A stretch of 64,000 nt of DNA from Porites lobata (taxonomy: Eukaryota; Cnidaria; Anthozoa; Scleractinia; Poritidae), in assembly GCA_942486035.1 (NCBI GenBank), contig CALNXK010000311.1, forward strand, positions 217,501 through 281,500, read 5' to 3'. Every line of letters begins with the position of its first letter. Position 1 is the first letter of the stretch. Below, piece by piece: positions 1 through 15,200 of the stretch. The notes beneath the pieces were generated by a model. It had not been told where the DNA came from. It ran no database searches and was given only the letters and a program-made list of their open reading frames with translations. The translations under genes and the position numbers were made by a program.

Positions 1-276
1 TTTATCAATATACAGTACAGTTTTTAACTTTTATCTGTTAATTATTGTCACTGAAAAACCGCAATGGGGCTCAGATGTCAATAAAGTATTGCATTGTAAT
101 CCCATAGCAAAGGCTAACCTAGTGGATGACTCCTATAAAACAGAATATCACACACAGATGTATGTGCTTGTAGCAAATACAGTTTGGATTATGGGACCTG
201 CTTTTTGGCATTTTGTTAGCCATTTTGATGTATTATGTCATAAAGCTAATTGAAACTTAATTAAAAATTTCTTTAG

Positions 277-3200
277 GCTATCAATATTACATCAGAGTTG
301 GACAAAATCTATGGTTTGCTGGACCCTCTGACAGTAGAATCCATCATCATTGAGGTAAAAATGTGATTGTTATAGTATACTGGTACAAATTTATAACAAT
401 TATGCAAAATACACAAGTCATTGTACAACATTGACCTTTACTCTGAGGAAAAATGAATTGACCCTTCGGTTCAAACCTACCCGGGGAGCAGTGGTTTCTC
501 CAGGGCAGATGCTATGCTACACAGAGAGAGAAACCACTGTGAGCAACAGTCTGCTTCTTTGATTGAGCTGCCGTCCAGTGCCATGGACAAATAAATTAAC
601 TTTAAACATGTAAAACCTGTTGAAAAGCAGGTTAAAGGCTCTTTTGCAACAAGCCTGCTGTGAATTTGCACCCTTTCAATTCAGTATTTATTGGGATTAT
701 TCATTCCTACCCACTTTACTTTGTCAAATGTAGGCAAACCCAACTGGAGTTGAATTCCTAGGGACCATATCCAAGTTCAGGAAGAGAAATGAAATTTTGT
801 TGTTGCTTGTTTACGTTGTCCATAAAACACTACATTAAGCATTCTCACATTGTAGTGGTTCAAAAATGGCAAAGAAATGTACAAAAAGGGTGATGCACAT
901 GCAAAGTTGGTGTTTTGCTTATTATACCTTTTGTTTTGTTGACGTTCTTGTTGTAACCTGAGATCAGGCTCTATTTTTGTTTCCCTTTGAAAATTACATT
1001 CCGGCGGGCAAGGTGAAATTTAGCGGTAGCCGTTAGAGAGAATGTATGAGAACCGCTAAAATTGGGCCTGATCTCAGGTTATTCTTGTTGCTGTCTTGTC
1101 ATTGGATATTTAAGTCCCTCCTGCGAAACAAGAAGAAGTGGTGCCATTTGACGCTTTGACGTTGGCATCACATGGATACGCATGCTCGATGGAAAAGCAA
1201 ACGGTTGCTCTTAGTGGTTTCTCTCCCTTTGTAGTGTAGCATCTGGCCTGGAGAAACCATGTGCTCGCAGGGTTGTTCAAATAACATTTGCTTTTATTAA
1301 AAGTTATCTTTTTGCGAAGTTCTCTTTAAAGGAATTGGCAGTTCTTGTGTTCTAAATTTAACTACCTGTAGGTGGGGAGCCACCATTGCAATGAACACTG
1401 TGAAACTCAAGAGTCTAACATATTTGCAGGTGTTTTCACTCATAGGGCTGAAATTTCACAAAACATTGATCTAAATGGAGTTCAGTTAGTGGCTTGAGTA
1501 ACTGTAATCAGCCAGGTGTGACAGAAAGTAAAGTTATGTCAGTTTTAAGTTCAAGATGTTTATAACCTTCTTATTTCCAGACACTTCCCTTGTTTGAGCG
1601 TCACTGCAACTCTGTTCTAAAAAATGTGGATACAGAAAGGTCAGAGTAAGCTGTCAATTCACAGTTTTTGGTTAAAATTTCCCACCTTGTTGGAAATTAT
1701 AGGGTTTCTAAATTCCTTGAGAGGTTTGAAATGTCCTTGAATTTAAAAATGAGGGTTGAAGGTCTTCAAAGTCCTTAAAAACTGCAGTGGATGCTGTAGT
1801 AAAGGCCTTGAAATCGGTTGCTCACTTCATCCAACCCAGATTCTTAATGGGCAAAGTATTAGCGACACAAAAATAGAAAAAAAATAATATACAAGGAGAT
1901 AAAAAACCTCGCTTTTATTTGCACAGCATATAGTCCTTGAAAAGTCCTTGAATTCTTTATCCAAGCAGCAGGGGGTGTAAACCCCGTAGCTCAACAGTTT
2001 CAGTGGAATTCAGTGCCACTAGTAGCACTTGTGGGCTTCCATGCTATTATTAGATGCTGGCTTTTTTTAGCACGTTATTATCAAGAACAACATCATCAAT
2101 GTTTTATTTTTAAGATACATGTAATGGTTGTGTACCAATGCTTTGGTCTTTTGCTAGCAGGGGCTTGTCCGAACTACATAGATGATGCTTTATATTCACT
2201 CTTGTGTTGTACTGTTATGTTTAGTGACCTGTCTAAAGTTACAGAGAGGAGTTTGAGTGAGGTATTGAATATCAAACTTTGTAACTTTTAAACCTCTTAA
2301 AATTATTTTTTCAAATCCAGTGGAAAGTAAACACTCTATGTAAATTGAATGCCCCCAAAAATTCACTAGCCCGATAGCAAAATCCACTAGTCCCGGGCTA
2401 TCAGACATGACTTTCTTTGCTCACTGCTACCTTAAAATAATGCTGTTTGTTGTACTGTTGTTTTCCTACAAGTTAGTGGAATCACTGATAATGAGATGTA
2501 AATGTGGTTTAGTTTGCTTTAGGTTAGGTTTATCTTAAGCTAATGTAGTTAGTAGTCACTGCCATAAGCATACATGATCATTGAGGTCATTGAACTGATC
2601 TTTGCAGATCCCCAGCTTTTCTGTCATTAAGAAAATTGTTACAGCAGATTTGGTACTAGCTAGTAAATTAACCTATATTAGTCCAAAAATAACCTGGCTG
2701 CCTTCTGGCAAGGTTGTTTCAGCTCACACAGTTGCGGTGATTTTGTTACAGATAATAGTTGTGGTGAGTCCTGGGGCTCATTTTGTGGAAACTCATGAGT
2801 CCCAGTTTAATTATAACTGCTCGGGTCTTTGTGTAACCAGACAGTTAATCTGAAGACAAACTTCAAAACTCTGTCTTACAGTTTACTGAAACAAAATATA
2901 CTCCTTCTATTGTAAAGCACAACAAAGACTAAAAGCGATATGGCTCGTTAAATAGCCTGCGAAAACATCCGTTTCTCCTCGCTCTTCGCCGCTGGGGACG
3001 TTGGAGAAACGGATGTTTTCGCAGGCTACTCGTTAAACAGCAGCCACAAGAACAGTCACATAAATCACACCAAACAGGGTTTTGTACAAAGACATCTTCA
3101 GATTGCTGTGCCTATAGTGCTTTAATATTTAGGCACTAGCAGTTCCCATGTGCGCGCATCAGTTGTAGATTGGTGTAACAATTTTTTTTATGAGAAAGAG

Positions 3201-6200
3201 GAATGTGTGGGATAATGGTAGTCATAGTTTTAAAAAAGATCATTGATCATGAGTTGTCAAGTTTAAATTGTAAATGTGGGTTGAGTTTAATTTTTATGTG
3301 TAGGCTGGATACATAATGTATATATCTAAAGTGATTTTTGTTGGTAATGAAAAGATTGCTGTTCTTTTAGCCCATTGTGAGCTACTTTGCTCATGGACAT
3401 ATTGGAGATAGGGAAACCATCAAAAGGTATGTAGTCAAACTTATACAAAAATTACGCATGTATGTTATGGAACCATTCCCCCTTACTTTGGAGCTTAAGT
3501 GATGTGAAAATTCTTACCATGGTATCGTATAATAATATTATAATTCAATGACAAATACGTATTAAAAGTGTTTTGAATATACGTAATGCAACTCAGGATA
3601 GCGAATTCTGAACTTGCCCACCAAAAAGCACATGACCTGCTAGATAGTGGATGGAAGGTATAACAGTTTCTATAGTGGTGAGGAGGGGTTACCATCCTCC
3701 CATCCCTCCCTTCCCTCCCCTTCGCAGAAACAAGGTAAAATGTCATTCCTGTAAAAAGTCCTAGTATGGTAGCCATTAAACGGGATTATATAATATGCAA
3801 CGCATGCACTGCTTGATTACCTGCTCAATAATACAAAGTAAGAACCTTGTATTGGTAAATAATTTAATGTGAAATGTGACTTGGATGCAAATATCCTAGA
3901 GGGAAGGCAGTACTCTTGTTAAAAGAAAGTAGCACTAATGTCATATTTAGTGTTAAGAAAGTATTGTTTATTTGAGGGCATTCTTAAAAAAATAGTTACT
4001 GTATGCATATAATATATTAATTTTATTACTTTAAATGTTGTTGATACTCTTGTATTCAGTTCATCAGAAGGCTGTCAGCCATACGTGCTTCTGGGAACAC
4101 ACTCTTCAAAGCAAAATATCAAAAGTGCAGCCAAACAGTCCCTTTTGAACAATAATACTACAATGGCAAACATTGGTGTTGATGGCAGAGCTGCAAGGCA
4201 CATGGTATGAATTTGAATTTGTTCATTACAGGGGCTTTTGACTATGTGGTATACAAGTTCCTTGTTTATTTGAAAACTTACTATTTCAATGACTTTTAAA
4301 GTGAAAAGGAAAAGGTCCTGTTAATTTTTCTGATTACCCAAGGGTCATTAAAGTTTATTGTTTTTGGTCAATTCAATCTCAGTTCGGTAAGTAGTGAAAA
4401 CTTTCACTGTCCTGGTCAGTAAATGGCAGCTTAAACTCATATTGAATCAACTAATCAAAAAAGCAGGTAAGTCACTTTAACCAACTGCCTCGCTTAAGTG
4501 GAAGGTGGGTGCCTGGGATACCCAGGGGCTTCCACTGTGGCCAGCCAGCCCCTAGATAGGAAAACTGCCCCCATGGCTGGCAGATCCCCGCAACCCAGCC
4601 ATGAGCCCCCATTCCAGGCACCCGTCACACTGATCAAACAGTGGAAGGAAGAAAAATAGGGATGGGAGGGGGGGAAGACGCTAAATGAACCGCTCCACAG
4701 ACCACTGCACAAACGCTTGATGAAGAACTCGCAGATCCTAGCCGTGTACAAAGCTACCGCAAACCATGTGAGCCTGCACTTATGGGATTGACCGCTGGAT
4801 GCCCGCTACGCTCGTGGGCCGCTTGACCGCTAAGCTTGTAGACCGCTTGCCCGCTAAGCTTGTGGACCGCTAGACCGCTTAACTTGTGGGCCGCTAAACT
4901 TCTAAGCTTGTGAACCGCTTGACCGCTAAGCTCGTGGTGGTTAACTTAGTTAAATTACATTTAACCAAATTTAATTAGGTACAACTGGCTTTTGGTATGG
5001 TATACTGTACATCCACTCAGTATCATAAATCAGCTGGCAGTTTTAGTGTCCTGTGTTGTTACTTTTTTGATTTCCATTCAGAAAAGATTGTGTGTGAACA
5101 AAGAAAAGCCATGCCACTCAAATTGACATTTTAACATCAGTGCTCAACTCATACCAATTTTCCTTTCTAATTCAAGAGTTTCTGGGAAAGCTATCCGGAC
5201 TATGTCCGCTTAAGGAAACTATCATGTCTTGGACCAAGCTGTGAGAGAGGATTACAGGGGTATATTTAGGACAAACAGCTGCAACTTTACAATGAAGTGT
5301 GTTTTGGAATGAGCAAAAAAGTGCTTATGATAAAAGAAAATGTCCTTGACTTTATATGTTGGTTGTGGTATTGCAGCTTAAATGAAAATCTTACAAACTT
5401 GAAGAGTACTTTATACAGCTATACAGTGTGTTTGATAGGTTTGCTTTGCTATGGAGCCTAAAGGAACAATAACATGTGCAAGAACATACTTTCTGGAGAA
5501 TGGATTCCTTCCATTATCAGTTGTTCACACAGCGAAGCCATCATTTGAACCCAGCAGAGACCTCAGGTATCAGTCGGAAATGTTTTACTTGTCTTAGAGT
5601 TTTGTATTCACATTCAGTTGGCTGATTTGATTTAATAAAACTTGCAGTCCTTTTAGCTTCTTGAAGAAATGGTTGGTCCAGTGGCAAATACCATGATTCC
5701 AAAGGTTTGCGATGTTGTTTTAAAAAAGTTGGTCACTGGTTTCGAAATAAATGTAATTACAAACAGATCCTAAAGTGAGTTCAAAAAAGCACTTCTAGAT
5801 TATTACAAAGATTGTTTAAATGCTTTTCACTGAGAATTCTTCAAAAATTATGCAAAATTTCACCGAAAAAAAGGGGAGTGGCCGCAGTCGATTCAACCAA
5901 CCCCTAAATCTGTCCATGTGTATATACATGTTTTTTCTTTTCAGGTTGTTAGTGGATCTTTATCTTCTGTCAATTAGTGCTGTTGAGAAGGGAGTGAAGA
6001 CATTTTCACAAACATTTGACAGGCAAAAGGTATATTATTAACACTGTGGTACTTATAATAATTTAATTCCAAGTTTAGATAAGTTTGCTTTCTTTTATAG
6101 AGTTACTCAACTGTCTTATCAGAACTGAAGCGTGGCATAGAGGAAAGAAAAGTTGAAGTGAAGTCGTCTTTTCTTTCAAGCAATTTGGAATTTTCCATAG

Positions 6201-9200
6201 AAGGGTGTGATTGTCTTGGAAGGTACAGTCTATAAGCACACAAAGTGGTACTTATTTGAGTTTAACATTAAACGTTTGAGTTCAGTGTAGAATGTCTGCT
6301 AGTAAGACGTAGGTGTATTACAATTTGCGCATGTTTTCCACAGACTGGACAAAAACATTGTTTATGGTTGTTTTTCTTGCTTCAGGAACGTTGTTCTACC
6401 AAGCAGTAAACCTTTGTCTGCTGTGAAAAGAGTAAGCTTTTTATGCTCACATACACTCAGTCATAAATATGAGAATATTTATTTATTACCAAGTCAGGGA
6501 AGGGTAAAATTGCTGTGGTCTAGAGGTTAGGAGAGTGAACAGTTGGACAAGTAAATTTTCATCATTTTATTGCCCAACAATCAAGCTAAGTTTTGAACCC
6601 TTTGAAGATAGAACTTAAAATACTAATGTATTATTTAGATTTTGGACTAGTTCCTTAGCGTTTTTAGCTATTAAACTGAAAATAGGCCTTATCCAGTCAA
6701 ATCCTTAATTTACGGGACATTTTCTGTAATAAGAACTTAGTTTGATGATTGAACATCATGTGCTTTTATAGAAATATGACATAATATACATATATTCAGT
6801 CAAAAATGGGTTGTGGTTGAGCATAAATATGTTTGACCAAACATCTCAACCGTCACCTGCCGGGAATTTGTTTCAAGCCCTGAAAGCATTTTTTAAATTC
6901 CCCAAAGTGCGCTAAGAAGAAGTTTACCATTCTACTGGACGGAATGTTGTGTGAAATTCATGCAGTCCTTCTAGTGACATAAACTTAATAAAGCACACAT
7001 GCTTTGTTGTGATAAATGCGTCATTGAATGAGTTAGCAGTAAACACACATTTATCGCATACATCTTGGCCACATAACAGACTTTTTCTGACCAAAAATGT
7101 AATCAGGGTATTTTATAAATTCATTTCTAGTGATATTGATCTTCCATCAAATAAATACATACAGTCGACTCCCGATAACTCGAACCTTCAAGGGAAATCG
7201 AACAAAGTTCGAGTTATCGGAGGTTTGAGTTATCGGGAGCTCGAAGAAAATAGTCGAGAGTAAGGTAAAAAACAGTTTTTACTGCACAGTGAACATTTCA
7301 ATCACATTTAATTGTAGAAATGTCAAGTGAAATTAAAAGATACTTCTAGATTATAAATCAGAACGTAACGTAACAAAACATAGCCTAAGTAGAGCATGCG
7401 TTTTACTGTTTTGAGAAGTGAAGCTGCTTCACGTTAGCCTGTGACAATCAACATCAGCCTCCATTAGTAAACTATAGTCCTACAACACGTTAATAGGAAA
7501 TCCAAAATTCAATGTTTCGGACGCCAATAGACGGCTTTTTTCCCAACTTTTTAAGGGCTGAAAACATGGTTCGAGTTATCGAGGGTAAAATTATATAGAA
7601 AATGACCTGAGGGGAAACGAAAATTGGTTCGAGTTAGCGGGAGTTCAAGTTGTCGAGGGTTCGAGTTACCGAGGGTAAAATTACAGTGAAAGTAGGACGG
7701 AAATCCAGGGGAAATCGATTTTGGTTCGAGTTAGCGAGGGTTCCAGTTATCGGGAGTCGACTGTATTAAATACATGTATAAATACTTATGAATAAATAAA
7801 TAATTATGTAAGACAAAGACCCTACTCTGCTAGAAATTACTCTTTGAACACCTGTAGCTTTGTTTGTAGGCTTGTCTTTATTTGTATGATGTGCCAAGTG
7901 TTGAACACCCTGGACATGTCTTGGGTTCTGTGGTATTTGGTGAATCATTTTTAGATTCAGCAGTCCGGATGCTTGTTCCAGGTACAAATGAATATTTATT
8001 TATTGAGCATTTGATCAAGGAGTAACAGCTGGTGTACATGCGAGTTTACAGTGATGTTGTTACATACAGTGTAAGTAGGTTGTTGTAGGTTTTAACCCTA
8101 AGCTAAACTTCTTTTTCGAAAGAGCTTTCAAAAACTAGATGAGAAATGATGGTACCTTATTGAAGGCAGTGCCGGGTACTTGAGATGTTAGAGCAGTAGT
8201 CTAATAATCCTAATAGTAGCTAGTTTTCAGGGTAAAAAGAAGCACATAGTTCAGTAATATGTTGAGCAGTTAACAGCTCTTTTCCCCGCACAAAGATTAG
8301 CACAGACCGTTTTTTTCTTGTGTACTTGTAATAAATTTTCAATTGGTACTTACCTGAAAGATTCCTCCTCCTGTTGAGATCCTTCAATGGTTGTATGGAC
8401 AAAACCTTATCTCTATAACTGAAGGTTATGTGCTCAAATTTATTTTTACAGACAATGCAAGTGTTTGGAACACCTCATTTGTATTCTTGACAGAAAACAT
8501 TCCAAGATTTGTTTCGTGGAAGGTATAAAGAGGGTATAATACTTACTGGGAGGAGGTTATGATTGTTGATGTACAAAAATAAAACAGTGGAGTAAGTGCA
8601 GACTATTCCTTGTTTTTCATCTTATCAGGGAGATGGGATTGAAAAGCAGACATCACAGCAAATAGAGTCCTTTGCTAAGGTCTGACAAGATTTAGTTCAT
8701 TTGACAACAATACTTCATTTTTTGTTACTTTATATTCTCCTGGTTAACAATTCTTCTTGACAAGCCTCCATCTTGATTGATCACCACCGCGAAATGATTT
8801 GCCGATTTATTAGCGTTGAAAATTAATTATCAACATATGTGTCTGGTCAGTGTGATTCAACTGAGTATGATCTGAAGAATTATGTAGATGGCGGGCTGAG
8901 GGTGCATAACACCCTCCGAGATCTACATAATTATTCAGATCGTACTATAAGCTGAATCTAATTATTGTTTCATTATTCATGTTGTGGTTCAATTTTATCC
9001 TTGGTTTAAATTTTATTTTCTTTTGTTTTAAGCTCATTATCACACATTAACATACCTAAAAACAAAAGAAAATAAAATTTAAACCAAGGATAAAATTGAA
9101 CCACGACATTCATTCAAATTAACTCTTGCGGTAAAAACATACTTACAGTGATCAGTGTAACGTCGGTTGTCATCGGTCAAGTTGCAATTTTTTTATTCAG

Positions 9201-12200
9201 CAGTTTGGCTTTTTCGTCTTCGTAAAAGGCAAGAAATTTTAAGCCATTTTCTCCAGCTCTTCCAAAACAGCTGAGCTAACCCAAACTCATCCCCAGGGCA
9301 TCTCGGTTGCGGTACTTTTTTCTGGTGATAGCCTGCTTTATTGACGTCATTTTGCCGGATGTTGCAAACGTCTTGCAAATTTGGTCAACGTTAGCTGTTT
9401 ATGAATAATTAGTCGGGAATTTGAGCGTGTCGGAAACGGAGACATATTTTGAATGAGCAGTGTTGCCACTTAAATATCATTTATCTTGTCATTACTATAC
9501 TTTTAATGTCACTGCCTCATGAGACCTGCTGGGGGGAACAAGTTCGTAGCTGATGTAACCAACCTTGTAAATAGGATCTTCTGGCTTCTAAGCGGAAACT
9601 TGTACTGCGAATTTAATTTGTACAAGATGTACTGTTCCATCACGAGTATTTTATACCAGGAATGACCTATATGGTGTAGATGCTATGACGTTAGACCAAC
9701 TAACTGCTTTAATGGCTGACGATGAAGCGAAAATTGATATTTCTTTGGCAGACAAAGGCTGAAAGTAAAGTTCTTGGGAAACAGTTGCTTTGTGGCAGCC
9801 ACGTGTTTATTTTAAGTCCAGCAAATGGATGGGAAACAGGTTTGTGGTCGATAGTTCTTGCGTTCCTCACATGGGAGAAGGTTTTTGTTTTTCTGGGAAA
9901 TTGTATGGTATTTGTTTTGTTCTAAGGAGATAGTACTAATTGAGTTTTTTTATATTCCATTTCTTTATTGGAATTTCATTGTAAAGCTCACCAGTGTTTT
10001 AGTTGCTGTTCTCTTAAATTTATTTTGCCCTATTTTAGGTTCACTCTACGTATACGAGCAAGGTTTTGTATTCGTCCATCCAAGATTTGGTGTCATTTCA
10101 CTGCCTATTTCTAAGTTTTCAAGAGTGCAGTTTTATGACAAGGTAACTGTATTTCAAAAGTCAATATTCCTTACAGGTAATCCCTTCTATTAGATAAGGT
10201 GTTATGCGCGTTTCCTTACTGTATCGAGGGATCCCACACACGTGCCGTATTAGACGCTCTGAATGCAGTGACTCTGTTAACTGGTTAGGTATGCATCGGC
10301 GATGTTTTGTTGTGATAGAATACAAAGTTTCAGTATTTTTAAACGCTGAACAAATGAAAACCTAGAAAAATGTCATTCTTTGCTGTATGAGTTATTAGAC
10401 TGACGTAGCTTGACAAATAAGAAGAAATGACTATCACTGAACTGATAACGCGGCACATGTGCTGCTGTATTTAATTTTGATGTCTTTGCCTTCGTTTCAC
10501 AGGGCTCCACCACTATCAGTACACTCCTTATTCTAACGTATCATGCAAGCATCAAGGAGAACCTTCCATATTATCTGATAAATAAACAGAATAACTTGGT
10601 TCTAGCTCTCACTCCACATTCACATATATACAGACAGTTTTACTCTGATGTTTTACATCTGTGGAAAGAGAACCAAGTACCCAGCTTTCCTCACTTTGAA
10701 ACTTTAGTTGGTAAGATTTTGCGAAAATGATATAATTGTAGTTAACTTTCGGAAAGATAATCATTCTTACATTTATACAAGTTTGTTTGTTTTGTTTGTT
10801 TTGTTTGCTTTTGGGACATACCGTTGTATATTTTTGTGCTGTGGGAATTATACATCTTTGTTTCGGGGGCGGCGAAGTCGGGGGAGCGTATCGGAGATTT
10901 TTAACACAAAGAAAGTCATCTTCAAGGTAACATCGTACAGGCAGCCAGACTGTGTTATCTGTTATTATTAGAAACAATTGGCGTGCTCTTAAAGTATGTG
11001 CTTTTGTAATGGCTGGTACTTTTTTGTCTCCTTAGAATTGCCTGATGACTTGAATGAACGGTGAGTAGTGTCTACTTTGTAAATTGAGAATAGGCTAGTT
11101 CTGAATTGTAACATTCAACTGTTAAATGGCGTTAACAGCTGGGTGCAAACATTTAACGAACGTCTTGCAATAACCTTGTAATTTCAGTTGTTTGGCTGTA
11201 ACGTCCTGTATTTTGGTCCATATATCTTGTTCTGCCCACCCACCTCGATTAATTATTGTTACTTGTGGGTAGTTATATCTGTTCTGCTAAATTCATGCTG
11301 TAATAATTGTGTTTTTTGAGACAGTTTAAGGCTAGCACCAATAGCATCTAACTCCAACAGTCACAGTAAATTTCAGTAGCAGAATATGCAAGAATGATGT
11401 ATATTGGATTCTCTTCTGATTTTTAATAATCTCATCCTTCCAGGCATTCCTTTCTACAAATTCAGTTAGAGAGTCCAGCCGTCATCCAGGATTTGTCTTC
11501 TGCTGAAGCCTCTATGCCAGATTTAAAAAAGTAAGCAAGTTAGTAAGGAATTGTTTTAAAACCTTTATTAGGGAAAAAAGGTTCGTTGTACTTAAAGTGG
11601 CAGCACATATTTTCCGAGCAAAAAATTTCTGTGTAGTGTTTACGTTTTCCGTTGTTGGACCAACAAGACAGCGTTTAACAAAAACGCGTTCGTAGTCTTT
11701 TCAGTTCACCCAATGCTTTTATAAACACCATTTCTCGTGAAAGTTTCATGAAAGCATAAGGCTTAGACTGGAAAAGCAGTTATTTTTTAAAAATTACCCA
11801 CTAAGGGAGATTTCCGGAGGTCCAAAGAGTTTCTAAACTGTACCTTTCATATGGGTTTTATTTTTTAAATGAACACTTCAATAAGGACCTAATTTAGATT
11901 GGACGGACTTCAAGTACGATATTATTGAGTACGAATACGAGTTCAATTTTAAACCAAATTTTCGTTTCTCGCTATAATTTAATACTTATCACACCAGGCG
12001 TTTAATTATTTGCTAGTCAGCAACAGGAAAGTGTTTTATATTTTGGGTGATAAAATTAGCTCGGAATTCTTAAGTGGTACTCGTAGTCGTCGTCAAATCT
12101 TAAAGTCGCTAATATTCCATCCATTTGAACTTTGGTTCCATCGTTCTTAATCATGATCATCATTTGCGCAGTGGGACGATGAGTGTATGCTGTACAGTAC

Positions 12201-15200
12201 TGTCCATATAAATAAAACCTGCTGAGTAATACTTTTCTATTGTGCTGATTATTACGCTGAACAAAGCGTTTCCCTTTTCAGTCTGAAGTGATAAAGTTAT
12301 TTATTGACAGATAGCTTTGTTTCAAAGTAGACAGTGGTATGTCGGCACTTTGGTGCGGGTTTTTTGCACTAACACTAGCTGTTCAATTTCCTATTCTCCA
12401 TACATTTCAGTTTCTTGTGTCACTTATCAGCCAGTTGCTCATTTGCCGACACACCCATCGCGTCCTCAGATCTACCCGTAGTTTTAGGCAACAAGTCTGT
12501 TAGTGAGGAGAAACAGTCACCAGCGTTTCAGGTATAACTACTGAAGTAAGTTGTAGTTATCATTAAAATAGTTGTGTAAGATGCCATAACGACCAAGATT
12601 CCAATTTCACTGATTGAAAAAGTGATAAACTTACCGATTCTGTCCTTTTATTTCCGTTCAAGTTGTTATTGACTATACTGACTGGAGTACCCGGAAGCGG
12701 AAAAGATTCACTTTGTCTAGCCCTAGCAGCTTTGGCCAAAGAAAATAGCAAGTATGCTTTCAATTTATGTTTTGTCAAGCATTTTCATTCGAGAGGGAGA
12801 CGAAAAATTGCCCTGTTAAACTTTGAGTGGTTAAACTTTCGCCTCTTTTTTAACCAGTCATCAGAGGCTTATCCTGTAAATGCAGGCATATGCCAGCACG
12901 AATTTTTCCGCGCTTGATCTGCCTGTTTGTTTGTGTTTTTTTTTTAAGGTCTGATGAGGTCTTGCCAGCAGATATTACGTCTGTTGTGATATTCAAAAGA
13001 AGATCTCTCGAACTGCTATTTTATTTCAGTTGATATTCAGCATTCCTTACTGTAATTGTGATTTTTGACAGATGGGTAATCTTACAAAGACCCGACAACA
13101 AGTCTGACCCGTTTGATCCCAAAGGTAAGCTTCATTTTCATCTCATATTCTTTTACCTCTGCTTCTCAGTGTTGGGGTCGGGAGGAAGGGGGGGGGGGGG
13201 GGGGGCAGAATTGCTCCCTTATACAAGTGCCCGCATATGGCTTGTATTTTCTTCAATTACAACCACTCTCGATTGGTTAAATTTTGGCCTGTAATTCCTC
13301 TACACTTTAATGAATCAACACTTCTACTGTTTGTTGCCAGGATATTGTATTCTTCAAATGTCTTGCAGTCACTAGCGATTCACTAGCTGTAACCTTTTTT
13401 TTGAGCGCTTTGTAATTCAAAAACAAGTTCGGCGACCACAACCTGATTTCTTTTCACGGAAGACGAACGATCGTATCCTTCGAACTGTGTTACCCCATTT
13501 AAATTAAACAGAGAATTGTAAGATAATAGAGGAATGAGGTGACCCATATTTCATGGAATAATCCAGCCACCCGGATGTGCTAAGAAATTCATCCTTGAGA
13601 AAAAACTGGAGGGGTTTGCGAGACAAGAAAATACACCCGTACATAAGGGGAAGGTCCTCGGATCCTCGGATCCTCGATCTTTTTGTTTTTATTTTTTTAT
13701 CATTTGTAGACACATAAAAAGACAAGCAAGACAAAAGCCCAGAAAATAAAAACCTACAAAAAGACACAAACAAAAAATCAAACAAATCAGTAATACCCTG
13801 AGCTGAGCTAACCATAAAAATCATTAAGGTATTGATCGAAGATTAAGAATAATAAAGAACTGATATTTTGATTATTTCATTGATAATTGCAGTGTTACAA
13901 GAATCTCTAACCACAACTTTATTAAGCCAACGGCGACTTCACGCAAGACTTACAGCTAGTGGAAGAAGGCTTAGAGTTATTGTTGTTACACCGGGGTAAG
14001 AGAATATGTATGCTTTGTCAGCCATCATAAGGTAACTCATCTAGCGACTGAAATTTAGGGTAGCTACTCTGCTTGTAAACCAGCAGTGTAGTTGAAAAGA
14101 ATTAAAGAATTGCTTTAAAAAATTGATACTTGTCACGAATGGAAACAAGACTTGTGATACGTTGTAGGCTCAAACTTCCTGCCTCTTTTTGAGGCGTATG
14201 TCAATTTGATTTTGTAACAGTTATCGAAAAATTAGAATTGCCACCAGTGTCGTTACTGTAGCAAATGTTTTTTAACTTTTAAGGCATGTCCTTGGCCTTA
14301 CATATAGTAAATATCAGCCAGTGTTAGCGTTGATTTCCGCCGCCCTCTCGGTCCTTTTCGAGAGAGGAGCGCGGGCTCATTTCTCGAACAGCGGCTGGTA
14401 ATGGAGCCTACCAGAGTGTTTGTTTCTACAGGGATAACTTGTGGTGTTTTCACTTAAGGTTTACTGACGTGATAGACGTGGTACAAGCTATAAAGACTCA
14501 TCCTGATAGCGAGGTTGGCAAATGTCTGAAGATAGGAGCTGTAACCTGCTGTGTGGACCCACTGAATTGCTTTATGCAGAACAGGTTGGTATAATGTACA
14601 ATAACAAGCAGTCAGCAAGCTGAGTGACAGACTAATAGCCTTTCCACAAGTTTTTGCACCAGCACTTGATGTCATAACCTCGTTCCCAGGGTACTCACCC
14701 TACTCGTCTCTGGACGAATAGGGTAGAACCCTGTGAACGAGGCAAGGATGTCATCGAAGGACGATTGCTAGTATGCATCGAGGGCGTAATTTTGCTGCAC
14801 ATTTCATGGTAGCTCGAAGATTGAGACGAACGTAAGAGTGACTTGTCTGGCGAGTGCATAGGCCTTGTTTCACTTAAATGCCTTCGAGTGAACTAAGCGC
14901 TTTTCCGTGAGAAGTTTTGTTCAGTACTAAATTTTAAACTGTCTCACGAAGACTTACAGTGCACGATACCCGAGAAATGGTAGGGATCATCTGTTCGGCT
15001 TTTTCGTAGACTATTCGTAGACTATAATCAATAGTTATTTCTATTTCATTTTTGCATTTTATAATATTTCTAGTGTAAGTCAGCGCTCATTTTTCTATCT
15101 TAAGTTGTATTTTATAGAGGGCCACAGGGTCATCAGTTTTACTACTGTCACACGCTCCCCTCTTAAAATGAAGTCTTTTGGTTGATTAATTGATTGACTA

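Noticed and set aside
5172..5262. Short frame around EFLGKLSGLCPLKETI considered as a DNAAF9 exon
   Set aside because: The flanking exons 4060-4204 and 5439-5566 already join in phase and match the family order without it.
9858..10193. 111-residue frame
   Set aside because: Only its part at 10039-10142 is real (a DNAAF9 exon); the rest is intron sequence on both sides.
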